Assembly: GCA_900291925.1 (NCBI GenBank)
Contig: UWYS01000002.1
Span: 806,001 to 870,000 of the forward strand
DNA length: 64,000 bases
From: Thecaphora thlaspeos
Taxonomy: Eukaryota; Basidiomycota; Ustilaginomycetes; Urocystidales; Glomosporiaceae
Reading direction: 5' to 3'
Below the pieces are notes generated by a model. The model was not told where the DNA came from. It did no database searches and worked only from the letters and a program-made list of their open reading frames with translations. Position numbers and translations under genes: made by a program. Shown one piece after another: positions 32,290 to 44,105 of this stretch (the first letter of the stretch is position 1; each line of letters starts with the position of its first letter).

Positions 32290-34528
32290 ATGGTCGCCCC
32301 TTCACAAGCCGTCAAGGCAGTCCACAGCCGCCGGGCAGCCGCCCGAGCGAAGTCAGGCCCGTCGTTCATGACGATCCTCATGACTATCTTCGCCATCCTC
32401 ACATTCACCGCCGCCTTTAGCGCCGGCCCGTCCGCTGGCGGCATGGGAGTCGCCGCCGCCACCGACAAGCGGAGCGAATACGGAACTGTCATTGGTATCG
32501 ACCTGGGAACAACGTGAGTGTCCACCTCTTTTGCGCAGGCTGCATGCAGCAACCAACCACCTGCCGTGCCCTCGAGCGGAGAGAAATACGGGGCCACATG
32601 AGCTGACGCTGGCTCGCACCGTTCCTTGCTCTTTTGCTCACACCCGCAGCTACTCGTGTGTCGGCGCCTCGGTTAACGGACGTGTCGAGATCATCACCAA
32701 TGACCAGGGCAACCGTATCACCCCGTCGTACGTCGCCTTCACCCCGGAGCGCCTCGTTGGAGACGCCGCCAAGAACCAGGCCCCGCAGAACCCCGAGAAC
32801 ACCATCTTTGACGCCAAGCGCCTGATCGGCCGCAAGTGGGGCGAGGCTGACCTCAAGAAGGACCTCCGCCACCTCCCCTTTAAGCTGGTTGAGAAGAACG
32901 GCAAGCCCGCCATTCAGGTCACTGTCAACGGCGAGAAGAAGATCTTCACCCCCGAGGAGGTCTCGGCCATGGTTCTCCAGAAGATGAAGGAGACTGCTGA
33001 GGCCTACCTCGGCCACAAGGTCACCCACGCTGTCGTCACCGTCCCCGCCTACTTCAACGACGCCCAGCGTACCGCCACCAAGGACGCCGGCACCATTGCC
33101 GGACTCAACGTCCTGCGCATTGTCAACGAGCCCACCGCCGCCGCCATCGCGTACGGCCTCGACAAGAAGGACGGCGAGTCGCAGATCATCGTCTACGACC
33201 TTGGCGGTGGTACCTTCGACGTCTCGCTGCTCAGCATCGACTCGGGCGTGTTCGAGGTGCTGGCTACGGCCGGTGACACTCACCTTGGAGGCGAGGACTT
33301 TGACAACCGCGTCTCAGACTACATCCTCAAGCAGTTCCGCAAGAAGCACGGCGTCGACGCCTCGGTTAACAAGCGCTCGGTCGGCAAGTTGAAGCGCGAG
33401 GTCGAGCGCGCCAAGCGTACCCTCTCGAGCCAGATGAGCACCAAGATCGAGATCGACAGCTTCTTCGACGGCAAGGACCTCGACGAGACGCTTACGCGCG
33501 CCAAGTTCGAGGAGCTCAACATGGACCTCTTCCGCAAGACGATGAAGCCGGTCGAGCAGGTGCTCAAGGACGCTGGCGTCAAGAAGGAGGACATCGACGA
33601 TGTCGTCCTCGTCGGTGGCTCGACCCGTATCCCCAAGGTCCAGCAGATGCTCAAGGATTACTTCGACGGCAAGGAGCCCTCCAAGGGCATCAACCCGGAC
33701 GAGGCTGTCGCCTGGGGTGCTGCGGTCCAGGGTGGTGTCCTCGCCGGTGTCGAGTCGCTCGGCGACGTCGTTCTGATCGACGTCAACCCCCTCACCCTCG
33801 GTATCGAGACCAACGGAGGCGTCATGACCAAGCTCATCCCGCGCAACACCGTCGTTCCCACCAAGAAAAGCCAGATCTTCTCGACCGCCGCCGACAACCA
33901 GAACACGGTCCTGATCCAGGTGTTCGAGGGCGAGCGTTCGATGACCAAGGACAACAACCTCCTCGGCAAGTTCGAGCTCACGAACATCCCGCCCGCGCCG
34001 CGCGGTACGCCGCAGATCGAGGTCACGTTCGAGGTTGATGCCAACGGCATCATGAAGGTCTCGGCCGCAGACAAGGGCACTGGCCGAACCGAGTCGATCA
34101 CCATCACCAACGACAAGGGCCGTCTGACGCCCGAGGAGATTGAGCGGATGGTGGCCGAGGCCGAGGAGTTTGCCGAGCAGGACGAGGCGGTGCGCAAGCG
34201 CATCGAGTCGATGAACAACCTGCAGAACTTTATCGCGACGCTGCGCAACCAGCTCAGCGACAAGGAGGGTCTCGGTGGCAAGCTGGACAAGGACGACAAG
34301 GAGACGATCAAGCAGAGCCTCAAGGACGCCGAGTCGTGGCTCGAGGAGAACGGTCAGTCGGCCGAGGCACAGGACATTGAGGAGCAGCTCAGCGAGCTCC
34401 AGGCGGCCGTCGCTCCCATCACGGCCAAGATCTACCAGGGCGGCGCGGGAGGTGCGCCCGGTGGCGGAAGCGCCGGCGGACCTGCCGACGACGACGAGCC
34501 GCTCAGCTACGGCCACGACGAGCTGTAG
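32290..34528 (+). CDS. KAR2: ER-lumenal Hsp70 chaperone BiP/Kar2
   Basis: Two exons: 32290-32513 and 32650-34528; 700 aa. A hydrophobic segment (residues about 22-43) acts as signal sequence or anchor after an Arg-rich N-region. The nucleotide-binding domain has GIDLGTT, split by the intron, then [16 protein letters not shown] and [14 protein letters not shown]. The substrate-binding domain includes [12 protein letters not shown], and the lid ends in a Gly-rich tail with the ER retrieval signal HDEL. Known role: lumenal folding, translocation and UPR sensing. Codon use is strongly biased, as in highly expressed genes, which also produces a long antisense open frame that is not a gene. A UPR-like element lies upstream. 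Confidence 0.97.
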
Positions 34529-37500
34529 AGGGCCCGGCCAATCCACGCGTGCCCCCTTGCACACCCTACCCCTCTCCTGCATCCGTTCACTGCCCCTTCT
34601 CCCGTTCCTCCCACTTACGGTTCCGCAATTCTTGAAAGGACGAAGCAGTAATGAGTGGGCGAGCACGAAGGAGACGATGATGTAAAAACGAAGATTCAAT
34701 TTGAAATGCCGTTAGAACCGTATTGGCACGACCCGTCTGAGCCTGCATAATCTTGTATAGGAGGTGCCAGAGAAGGAGCTACGGCGAGGTCCGTCGAAGC
34801 GCAGCGACTGCGTTGGACGGATGGCGGTCAGGCGGGACGACGGACGAGCAAGCCTTAGCCTGCAAGGCGATTCGATTCACTGACTTCGTGACGCCTCGCC
34901 CGGAGCCGCAGGGAAAAATGTTTCGGTCCCGGAGCTTTCGCAGACAGTTGAGTGACAACATGCGCTCGCCGGGGAAGAGTCGAGCAGCGTGATTAGAAAG
35001 GACGATGACTGAGCATGCTGGTGCAGGAGGTAAACAAGCTCAGAAGGCAGGGTAGACACCAGCACCACCCGCGTCTTAGACCCCTATCTCGTGATTTCTG
35101 GCGGAGCGTGCACAGGAAAGAAGGTCTGAGGGTGAGGGCGCCTCTACCAATGTTTTCTATCGCCTCTCTTTCGGAGGCTCATCTCGGACAGCATGAAGAG
35201 CACGATGGACGTGACGCCTGACTGATTGGCGCCAGCTTGTCGACTTGTCCCTTCCATCCCTAGCATGGCCATACACCCGCCGAGGCCCGAGCTAGACCCA
35301 TAAAGGATCGGCGCAAGTGCGAACCTGGTGAACAACAACGGGACATTAGCATACAGTACAACGCTACAGAATACGCTAGGTTGACTAGCGCAGGACAGTA
35401 GGAACGGATCAGCGGGGTCGGTCTGTGCTAGATGCGTCGCGTTTCCTTTAGGCTGTGGCGAGGATCGACGGGCGGCGGTTTGCAAGGTCGAAATTCTGCT
35501 TCACTTCCAGGGGGTTGCTCCTGTAAATGCAGCACGCGGTACGTACCATCCTTGCAAGCCTACTTCTTTGACCAGGCTCGTCCGGTCCATCGATGTGCGA
35601 TGACATGGCGCCCGCGAGGAGGGATGATGGTCTCCGTCATCGATGGTTCAGGAAGCCGTCGGTCGTGGCGCGGCTTCGTGCAGCTGAGGACGAGAAAACA
35701 GGGTCGTAGAAGGGCAAAGAACGGCTAGCTGAAAATCCCTCACTCTGGAATGGCGTCGGATTTCATTGCGCTTTCGTGCTGAACTGCGCTGCGCTGCAGG
35801 GCCGGTCGGTCCGTCGGTCGGTCAGTAGGAGGAGGCGGGAAACAAGGATGCCCCGGTGGCGTCAAACCCCCGGGTTACGTACAGTACCGACGTCCCTTGA
35901 CAGAGCCGGGGAGGCATGATCGGCCTGCTGACCAGCTCCGAAGCGCTGCTCGCCCCCCTCCCGACCCTGAACGACGAAGCGGCTTCGCAGCAAGAGTCGT
36001 ACGGTGTTGCTCATAGGTTACATACGAGGTCGTGAGAGTGCCTCTTCACCTCGCATCACGAGCAGGCTGGTGGGTCATGGGTGGGCGCGGCACACCGACT
36101 TGTCGCGCGAGCAGAGCTTGCTTCTTGGCAGAGGTGGTGGGAAGCAGGCCGTGCTTCCAGAAGCTCTTGAAAACCCCTTGCCTACTCACGACTTAGCCCT
36201 TCCCTGCCCTTCCCTGCCTTTGCTGTATGACAGCATGTCGTGGCCCCGACGCCGGTCGGGCAGGGAGGCAGCCGAGCTTTTTGGGCTCGAGTGCACAGCG
36301 AAAAGGGGCGAGCCAAGAAAAGAGGCCCATGACCGCTGCTGTGAATTGGCCGAAGATATCTTCGGAGCTCGCGGTGATTCTGAAATTCTTTATTCTTTGT
36401 TGGGGATACTACCCAGCCGGAAGCCTTGGGCTCTTGCTACTGTACTCACGCCGTTTGTATGTGAGTCCGCCACATGACCGAAGGGCCGAAGATGGTCGAG
36501 ATACGTACGTAGAGAGGCCCATCGCGGCCGCTGTGGCGCTACGACTGCTCGAGACGGGACAGTCCTCGAGCCTCACTTCTGCTCTCGCCTTCGCCACCCG
36601 CCCCACCTTCCTCGCGCGCCACACCGCCACCCCGCCCTCGCGATTGCACCGCCGATGGTCTGCCACATCCTTCGTTTCGCTTTGCTTTGCTTGATCGATC
36701 GACACTGGACCCTTTCGTTGGTGGTTCGTCGGATTTCGACCAAGTTACTGTAAATCTTGAATCCTACATCATCCCGGGAAAAGGCTGGCTCTTGGCCGAC
36801 GGATCTCACCACACGACGAACCCCGGCACGTTGGTGCCGAGAAACCGCGGATTACAGTACTGTACAATACGACTTGACGCCAATTAGCCGCGGTGGCTGT
36901 GCTGGCCGAACAGACAGCTTGCACTTGCCCACCGCTTCTTTGGACCCTCGTCGCCCGTCGCCCGTCGCCCGTCGCTCTCTGGACCGGTCGCTCAACGAGG
37001 ATGCACCTCTGGCTCTCTGGGCTACGCGGCCAGCCCATGACGGCTTCCTGGCGATGAGTAGTGCGTCGAGGGCGCATCGGACTGGCACCGCGCGCTCGCC
37101 CGGCCGCCGAGTTCCAGGGTGCCGACAGACGGGCTTCGCTACGCCAAAATTGTATGCAGAAAGCGAGAATTTTATAATTCAACGATCGATCTTCTACTGT
37201 AGCGAGCGACCAACTCGAGCCCGGTACTGTAGCACGTTTCCCGTCTCATCCTCGCTCAGGTTTAAGTCAGAGTGACGGACGCAATGCCTGGCTTACCTTG
37301 CGACTTGGCTTGGCCAAGTGCGACCTTGTCCGACCGTCAAAGGTGGCCCCGTGCTCCTCGAGGAACGTGAGGCGCTAGAGCTTGACACGGATCACCATAG
37401 CGTCACACAAATTCGTACGGCGACGGAAGGAGGACGTGGGTCAGCCCACAGACAGATAGGTTAGGTCAGGTCTCGGGCAGACAGGTGGTGAGGGCCGGAC

Positions 37501-38409
37501 CAACTCCAGAGTAAACTCGACAACCTGTCTCGTCGCTCTCTGGCGGACAAGCGCGATGAGGCGAGGCAGGCGGGCTGACCGGCCGGCGAGAAACGCAGAA
37601 CTTTCCAGGCGGCCTGGCCGCGCGCATGCGCTGCTGCCCGCCTCTAGAGTCTGCTGGGATGCCTTTCCCTCCGTGTAGACTGGCTTGCGTGAGTTTGAAA
37701 TCGAGGCGGTTGCTTGACGGACGTACCTCTTTGGTTGGATGCCTGCCCGCCGCGCGCGCGCCAGAGGGACAGCAGGCAAGCAGGCGGCTGCTTCGCCCTG
37801 TGCGCTCCCTTCCTGGCTCTGACTTCTGCCTTGCTTTGCCTTGCCTTGCTTCAACTCTGCTCGACGTCCGACCGACCGATCGAGCGAGGCAAGACTAATC
37901 TTAGAACCCCAGCGGAGGGGCCCACGGCCAGCAGGACGCCCGGTAGGAGGCCGGTGGTGTTGTTGTTGTGTTTTAGGGTGGAGAGATGGCGAGCATCGCC
38001 TCTCCCCCGTCGGTTTGGCCTGGCCTGGGCACAGATGGCGGCTCGCGCCCACGGACCTGCTGATCGGCCCTCGCTTTGGTGCGCCGCCGCTCTGCGCCTG
38101 CCCTGCCTTGCCCTTGCCGTGCCATGCTCTGCCCAGTGCTTGTGCGCTGCAGCCTCCCCCTTTCCGCCCGTCTGGCCGTCTGCCTGTGTGCCCTATCCGT
38201 CCTCGCGGCCCGGCCATCCCGTCCGCTTCCTTCTGCTCTTGCACCCAGGGCCCCTGCCGAGAATAAGAACCCCCCCCTGGCCGCCGCCTCTCTCGCTCCT
38301 CTTTCCCCTTCGTCCTTTCTCGCCACCACAACACATCTCTCTGCTCTCTACGTCTCTCTCTCTCTTCCCCTCTTCTTCTCAACACATTCTTCTTACTACT
38401 CTCTCCACG
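34529..38409. other. Gene-poor region with TACTGTA/TACAGTA motifs
   Basis: 3.9 kb with no supportable coding gene on either strand. It contains eight TAC(A/T)GTA motif copies (35352, 35880, 36438, 36746, 36853, 36858, 37195, 37225), a 16-nt palindrome at 36350-36365, a CGTCGCC triplet repeat near 36950 and CTTGC-type runs near 37822-37851. The last 0.3 kb is CT-rich and is probably the promoter and leader of the following surface-protein gene. Confidence 0.5.
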
Positions 38410-39138
38410 ATGCAGTACGCCCAGGGTCTCGTCTTCCTCACCGGCCTCGCCGCCGCCGGCGTCGTCTACGCCCAGAACTTCACCGCCAACACCCCCGCCT
38501 CGCTCACCCAGTGCCGCCCCGTTCAGCTCACCTGGACTGGAGGTGTCGCCCCCTACTTCCCCCGCATCACCGCCCCGGCCGACATCAACACCATCCTCCA
38601 GGACTTCGGCTCCGTCACCGGCACCTCGGTCACCTGGACCATCAACCAGCCCGCAGGCCAGACCGTCACCTTCTCGGTTGGCGACTCGGCCGGTAACACT
38701 GCCAACTCGGGCGTCTCGCCCGCCATTCTTGAGGGCAGCGACGACTGCCTCGACGACGACAACAACTCGTCCTCGTCGGCCGCTGCCGCGCCTTCGTGAG
38801 TAGACTCTGTCACCGTGGACGTGATGCGGATCTGCGCGGAGACGGACTACTTGACTGACGCATGAGGATACGTTTGTACCACGCATATTTGCCCACTTCA
38901 TCTGTGCAGCACCAGCGCCGCGAGCTCGTCGGCTTCGTCGGCCGCCTCGAGCTCCACCGCTGCCGCTTCGTCGAGCGCCAGCAGGCCTAGCTCCAGCAGC
39001 GCCAGCGCTTCCAGGAGCTTGTCGTCGGCTGCCCCCTCGCCCACCGCTTCGACGACACCCAACGGCGCCAACTCGGTCCGTGGTGCCTCGGCCATCGTTG
39101 CCGGTGTCGTTGGTGTCGCCGTCGCTGCCCTCCTCTAA
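38410..39138 (+). CDS. GPI-anchored Ser-rich surface protein (PF10342-like)
   Basis: Two exons: 38410-38795 and 38910-39138; 204 aa. The signal peptide ends near VVYAQ (residue about 21). A short beta-sandwich-like domain follows with CRPVQLTWTGG, APYFPRI, GTSVTWTINQPAG and VSPAILEGSDDC; this pattern matches the Kre9/Knh1-related 'Ser-Thr-rich GPI-anchored' family common in basidiomycetes. The second exon is a Ser/Ala stalk and a hydrophobic C-terminus (ASAIVAGVVGVAVAALL) typical of a GPI attachment signal. It probably sits in the cell wall or membrane. The strongly pyrimidine-rich leader suggests high expression. The exact role is unknown. Confidence 0.85.
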
Positions 39139-39971
39139 GCGAGGTCGCGACGTTGCTCCATCTCTCTCTTCTCACCCTCCCCCCAGCGAGTCTAGCTCCT
39201 CTTCGTGTCATCGAACCTGCTCTCACGCGAGCGGATTGACTGGACGGCGACGGAATCCGATCGCCTTCACACCAGATCCGCTTACGGTCCGATGGCTCAG
39301 AGGCCCGACTAAGTTACCCCCGCCCTTCGATGGACACTTCTAGACAAGAACACACGCACACACTCCACGCCGACTGCGGCTTTGCATCCCTTTTCTCCAG
39401 CATTACACCCTCTCCCATCTCTTTCGTTTTTCCTCGCGTGTCTATCCCTCTTTGTTTTCGCAGCAACTTTTTTCCTCTTTGTTTGTACCTTCTATCTACT
39501 GCTCGCCACATGAGCTGGGCGGGAGCCCCTGAATTTTGATCTATCTCTGGTCACTTTGCGAAGCTCTCCTTACGTTTGTCAGAGGCGACTGTGTGTGGGT
39601 GGGATGACACTCCCATGTGCGCGCTCGAGTTGCATGCCGTTGGCCTGACAGAACGGCGTTGATGTTGTTATGGCTTGGTGTCGCACGCCAGTGCGCAATC
39701 GTCGCTGTCACAGCCACGCAGACGGTGATGTGGGCCGGATGTTGGTGCATTTACGGAGGTGAGGAATGATAGCATGTGTCTCCGCTACTCGACAGATCAA
39801 TAGGCTCGCCCGCCAGGTGGGGTAGATACGGATGGGTGGGTCTGCCACCGCTCTTCCGTCAGCTCCATCATCACGACCGCGCGCCACCTACAAGCTACCG
39901 CCCACCGCACCGTTTCGCCACGGGGCTCGACATCGGCAGGCATCCCGCAGCCCACATCCGATGCCGACACC
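39139..39971. other. Intergenic, surface protein to helicase
   Basis: 833 bp. The first 0.4 kb is T-rich and probably 3' UTR. I see no gene or strong motif in the rest. Confidence 0.45.
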
Positions 39972-42900
39972 ATGGCCGCCGGAACGCGGCCTCGATCAAG
40001 GGCGAGGCCGGGCGCGGCGGACGACGGGGCGGACGACAACAGCGATCTCGAGCTGAGGGCGGCACTGCGCCACGAGCTGGAAGAGGTCGACAAGCGTAAG
40101 CGGCGCAAAGACAAACGCAAGCGCACGTCGAAAGCGGCCCACGAGACGGGCAGGCTGCGCACCCTCCTCGGCTTCAAGCCAGGAGATGACTACATCGAGA
40201 CTGGCCACTTCTCATCCACCACCCCCACAGCCTCATCCTCCGACGGCTCGGACCACGACCAAGCACCAACGGCGCAGCCATCGGATCCGCTCAAGGCCGC
40301 CACCACCTCTCTCGATCCACATGCGAACGTGCCCGTACCGATAGCTTCTGCCGGCGGCTTCGCCTCTGCCGTAACGCGCCAGCTGGCAGCCGGCCAGCAA
40401 GATAGCGATGCGCAGTCGGAGTCGTCGGACGAGGAGTATGTTCTGCCGACGGGACCAAGCCATGCGACGAGGTCAGCTGAAGCCAGCCGATCCGGTCCGC
40501 CGGCCGTCCAGGCTGTCGTTCGAGGCCCCTTGGTCGCTGAGCGTCCAAGCCAGCACGCGACCATCGTCGACAACGTCCGACCAAGTCTCTCGGATGCCGA
40601 ATCCGACGGCGGCGAGTTCATCCTGACACAGCCAGTCCTACCGAAACGCATCTGCCGCATCGTTGCCCCTCGCCACGCCGGCCCCCACCACCGCTCAGGT
40701 CGCCGAGCGTCGGCCAGCCACATCTTCCTCGTCCGACGAGGAGGCCGTGCTGCCCATGCGTCCGCCACCTACCGCGCAATCAAGGAGCGGGCAGGCTCGT
40801 CGCTGTGCACCGAGGACGGCAGCGAGCGCCGCAAGTGAGCAAGGGATGCGCCCGGCCTTTCCTGCCTCTGCCGAGCAGGCCGAGATCGGCCCGCTAGAGC
40901 TCGCTACTGGCTACGTCGTCCCCTCAAGCATAAACCGTTTCCTTCGGGACTACCAGCGGGAAGGCGTTAGGTTCTTCTATCGATCCTACACACAGCAACG
41001 CGGCGCTCTGCTCGGTGACGATATGGGCCTCGGCAAGACAATCCAGGTCATCGCTTTCCTCTCGGCCATAATGCAGAAGACGGGCTTCGAAGCCGACGCC
41101 GACCGCCGCATCGAAGCGGTTCGCAGCGGACGCCAGGGCGCGGGCTACCAGAAGGCTAACGCGACCTGGGTGACCTGCCTGATCATCTGCCCCAGCAGCG
41201 TTATCGACAACTGGCGGAGCGAGCTGGATACGTGGGGGTACTTCGAGCATGCAGCCTTCACCGGCGCCAAGGCGCGCCCCGCCATCGAGGCTTTCCGCAG
41301 GGCAAGGATTGACATCCTGATCACGTCGCACGAGACCGCCGCGATGAACATCGCGCAGCTCGAGGGCCTGGACCTCTCGTGCGTCCTGATCGACGAGGCA
41401 CACAAGCTCAAGAACCCAAAATCGCAGCTGACCGAGGCGATGCGCCGCTTCCGCTGCCCGGTCAAGCTGGCCCTGACGAGAACGGCGATCCAGAACTCGT
41501 ACCGCGAGCTGTACACCCTCGCCGACTGGACCAACCCGGGGCTGCTGGGGGATGTAAAGGAATGGAAAAGAGAGATTGAGGAACCGCTCAAGGCGGGTCA
41601 GAAAAAGGACGCCACAGAGGAACGGATCGCAGACGCCAGGACGCGCGCCGAGAAGCTCGTCGCGAACGCCCTGCCGCTCTTCTTCCTGCGTCGGACCAAG
41701 GCGTTGATCCAGGACCAGCTGCCAGAGAAGTTTGACAAGGTCGTCTTCTGTCCCCTGATGGACACGCAGCTTGCGGTGTACAAGCGCATCCTCGCCGAGC
41801 CGGAGATTGAGTTCATGCGGCGCCACGCCGACCCCTGCGACTGCGGCATCCTGGATCCGGAGAGTGGCCTGCCGTTCAGCAGGGACAAGTGCTGCTACCG
41901 CAAGGACGATGAGGGCGAGCCGTGGAGCAAACACATGCTCAAGTACATCTACTTGCTGCAAAAGTGCAGCAACCACGTCGCCCTCGTGTTCCCCGACTCC
42001 GAGGACGCTGTCGCCCGCGACCCCGACCGGGTCGAGCGGTACGAGCGGCAACTCGCGTACGTCAAGATGATGTTCCCTCCGGACTGGCGGGACAAGCGCT
42101 GCAACGCGACCAACGGCATGCAGGCTGAGTATTGCGACAAGTGGAAGGTCCTCGACGAGCTGCTGCGACAGTGGCGCCGCGACGGCGACAAAGTTCTCCT
42201 CTTCTCGACCAACATCCGCCTGCTTCAGTTTATTGAGTTTTTCGTCGCCCAACAGGGCCATAACTTTTGCCGGCTCGACGGCTCGACCCCGCAGGACAAG
42301 CGGCAGGCGTTGGTCGACGACTTCAACCGCGATCCAAACATCTTCATCTTCTTGATCTCCACGACGGCTGGCGGCACTGGCCTGAATCTGACGGCGGCCA
42401 ACAAGGCTGTCGTCTTTGACCCGCACTGGAAACCGTCCCACGACCTGCAGGCGATGGATCGCGCCTACCGCTTCGGACAGACGCGCGATGTCAGCGTCTT
42501 TCGCCTGATCGGCGCCGGCTCGCTCGAGGAGTGCGTCTACGGCCGACAGATCTACAAACAACAACAAATGGCGATCGGATACAGCGCGACCAAGGAGCGA
42601 CGCTACTTCGAAGGTGTGGCTGGCGACAAGGATAATCTCGGTGAGCTTTTTGGCATCATGAACCTCTTTACGCTTCAGGAGGGCGGCATGAAGACGAAGA
42701 CGATCATCGACGAGTGCAATAATGCAGAAGTGTCGTTTGCGCTGGAGCGGTTTCTCGAAAAGGGCGCCAAGGGTTTCGAGGGCGAGCTGTCGGACGAGAA
42801 GCTGCTCGAGCTTGCCAACGCCGATCACGGTACCACGACGGCGGGCGAGGCGAAGCGGAACGACAACGAGGCGGCGGCGGATCCAGTCAAGCACATCCTT

Positions 42901-43636
42901 GACAGCGTCGGTGTGCGCTACACTCACCTCAACAACAAAGTGACGGGCGGCAGTAAGACGGAGGCCAAGATCTTCCGGGAGGCCAAGAGGGCCGCAGTGA
43001 AATCGCGCGGAGGGGCAGAGGCAAGCAAGTCGAGGCCGGCGAAGACGCAGAGTCCTTCTCCGACCGTTCCGGCCGAGAAGGCGAGAGCCAAGAAGCCTCA
43101 GGCAAGCTCGGCCGTCTGGCCCCCACCTCGACCAAAAAAAGTGGGCGCGGATGGCGGAGGGGCCGTGCATCACAGGACACCGGCGGTCGGGGAGGCGAGC
43201 GGTCGGGCCGCCGCAGACCACGCAGCGTGAGTCCACCTCTGTCCGCCCGTTGTTACTGTACCTCTCCGATCCCTGACCCTCTCTCGATGCATGTGCAATG
43301 ACCAAATCGATGATCTGCTCTACCCTCATAATCATCCGACCAACCAGGGCGGCACTCATCAGAATGATGAGGCCGACTGCCTCGCGCAAGCAGATAGCAG
43401 AGCTCGAAGGCCAGACGGAGGCAGAAGTGGCCGCTCATATTCGAGACGTGAGTCTCGGCCTGCCTTGTGGACCTCCGTTGCGTTGTCTCCTTTGCTGACG
43501 CTTGTCCGCCTTTTCCTGATCTGGTCGTACCTCGTGCTCGGCGAGCAAACAGATGTCAAAGCAGGACCAGGAGCTCTTCTTCGAGCGAGCCATGCTGCGT
43601 TTGGCGCATGCACCCGGGCGTCGAGGGAAGGGATGA
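39972..43636 (+). CDS. Snf2-family helicase, ERCC6L2-like
   Basis: Main frame from the ATG at 39972, with a frame change between about 40624 and 40700, then exon ends at 43226, 43348-43447 and 43553-43636; roughly 1145 aa. The N-terminus is charged and disordered with SSDEEYVLP-type repeats. Helicase motifs are I GDDMGLGKTIQ, II IDEAHKLKN, V STTAGGTGLNLT and VI QAMDRAYRFGQT; the ALPLFFLRRTK, EECVYGRQIYKQQQ and RRYFEGVAGDKDNLGELFGI blocks are characteristic of ERCC6L2/Rad26-like translocases in DNA repair. Motif III reads LTRTAIQN where LTGT is expected. The two small 3' exons fit in phase and end in a short helical tail. The frame change is either an unrecognised intron or a one-base error. 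Confidence 0.85.
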
Positions 43637-44105
43637 AGAGAACAGGACACCAAAGGGCGGCGCTTTCTGTACGATGTCGAACGACTTGCTAATACCACAA
43701 GCATTGCAAGGCGGCGCCGCCACCACGCCATAGCATCGATCGCAAGGCTGCAGGTTCTGTGGCGCAAGGCGGACGAAGCAGAGTAGACACGGACCGCTCT
43801 GCGCCCCCGTCACTGCGCCGAGATGATAGCGACAATTGCCATCTTGAATTCCTAACCAAGTGGTCCCGAAGTGGGGGTAAGTGCGCCTAGATTTTTAAAC
43901 CCCGTACTAGGAGGTCTCGCATTGTTGCCAGCAGTCACTCATCGCTCCCACTTCCGAACCGTGTCAGCCTGGCGAAGACCTTGACCGGTCGAACTCTAGG
44001 ATGTATTCCTTATCTTGTCTTCGTCATCGAGACCACCTTTATCGCCTTCTCATCCTCCCTGCAGATCCGCACTCAAGACTGAGCTGGTCAACCGACAACA
44101 GAAGC
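43637..44105. other. Intergenic, helicase to glycosyltransferase
   Basis: 469 bp, both neighbours on the plus strand. No gene or distinctive motif is seen apart from AT-richer sequence near 43885-43900 that could include core promoter elements. Confidence 0.4.

Noticed and set aside
33314..34699. 461-codon open frame antisense to BiP
   Set aside because: A known artefact for Hsp70 genes with strong codon bias; no independent support.
37714..38409. Extended N-terminus for the GPI surface protein
   Set aside because: The upstream in-frame sequence is Pro/Leu/Cys-rich translation of CT-rich leader; the ATG at 38410 is followed at once by a good signal peptide.
40924..43389. 821-codon open frame antisense to the helicase
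   Set aside because: Same cause; composition is Leu/Val/Arg-rich without domains, and the plus strand encodes all the helicase motifs.
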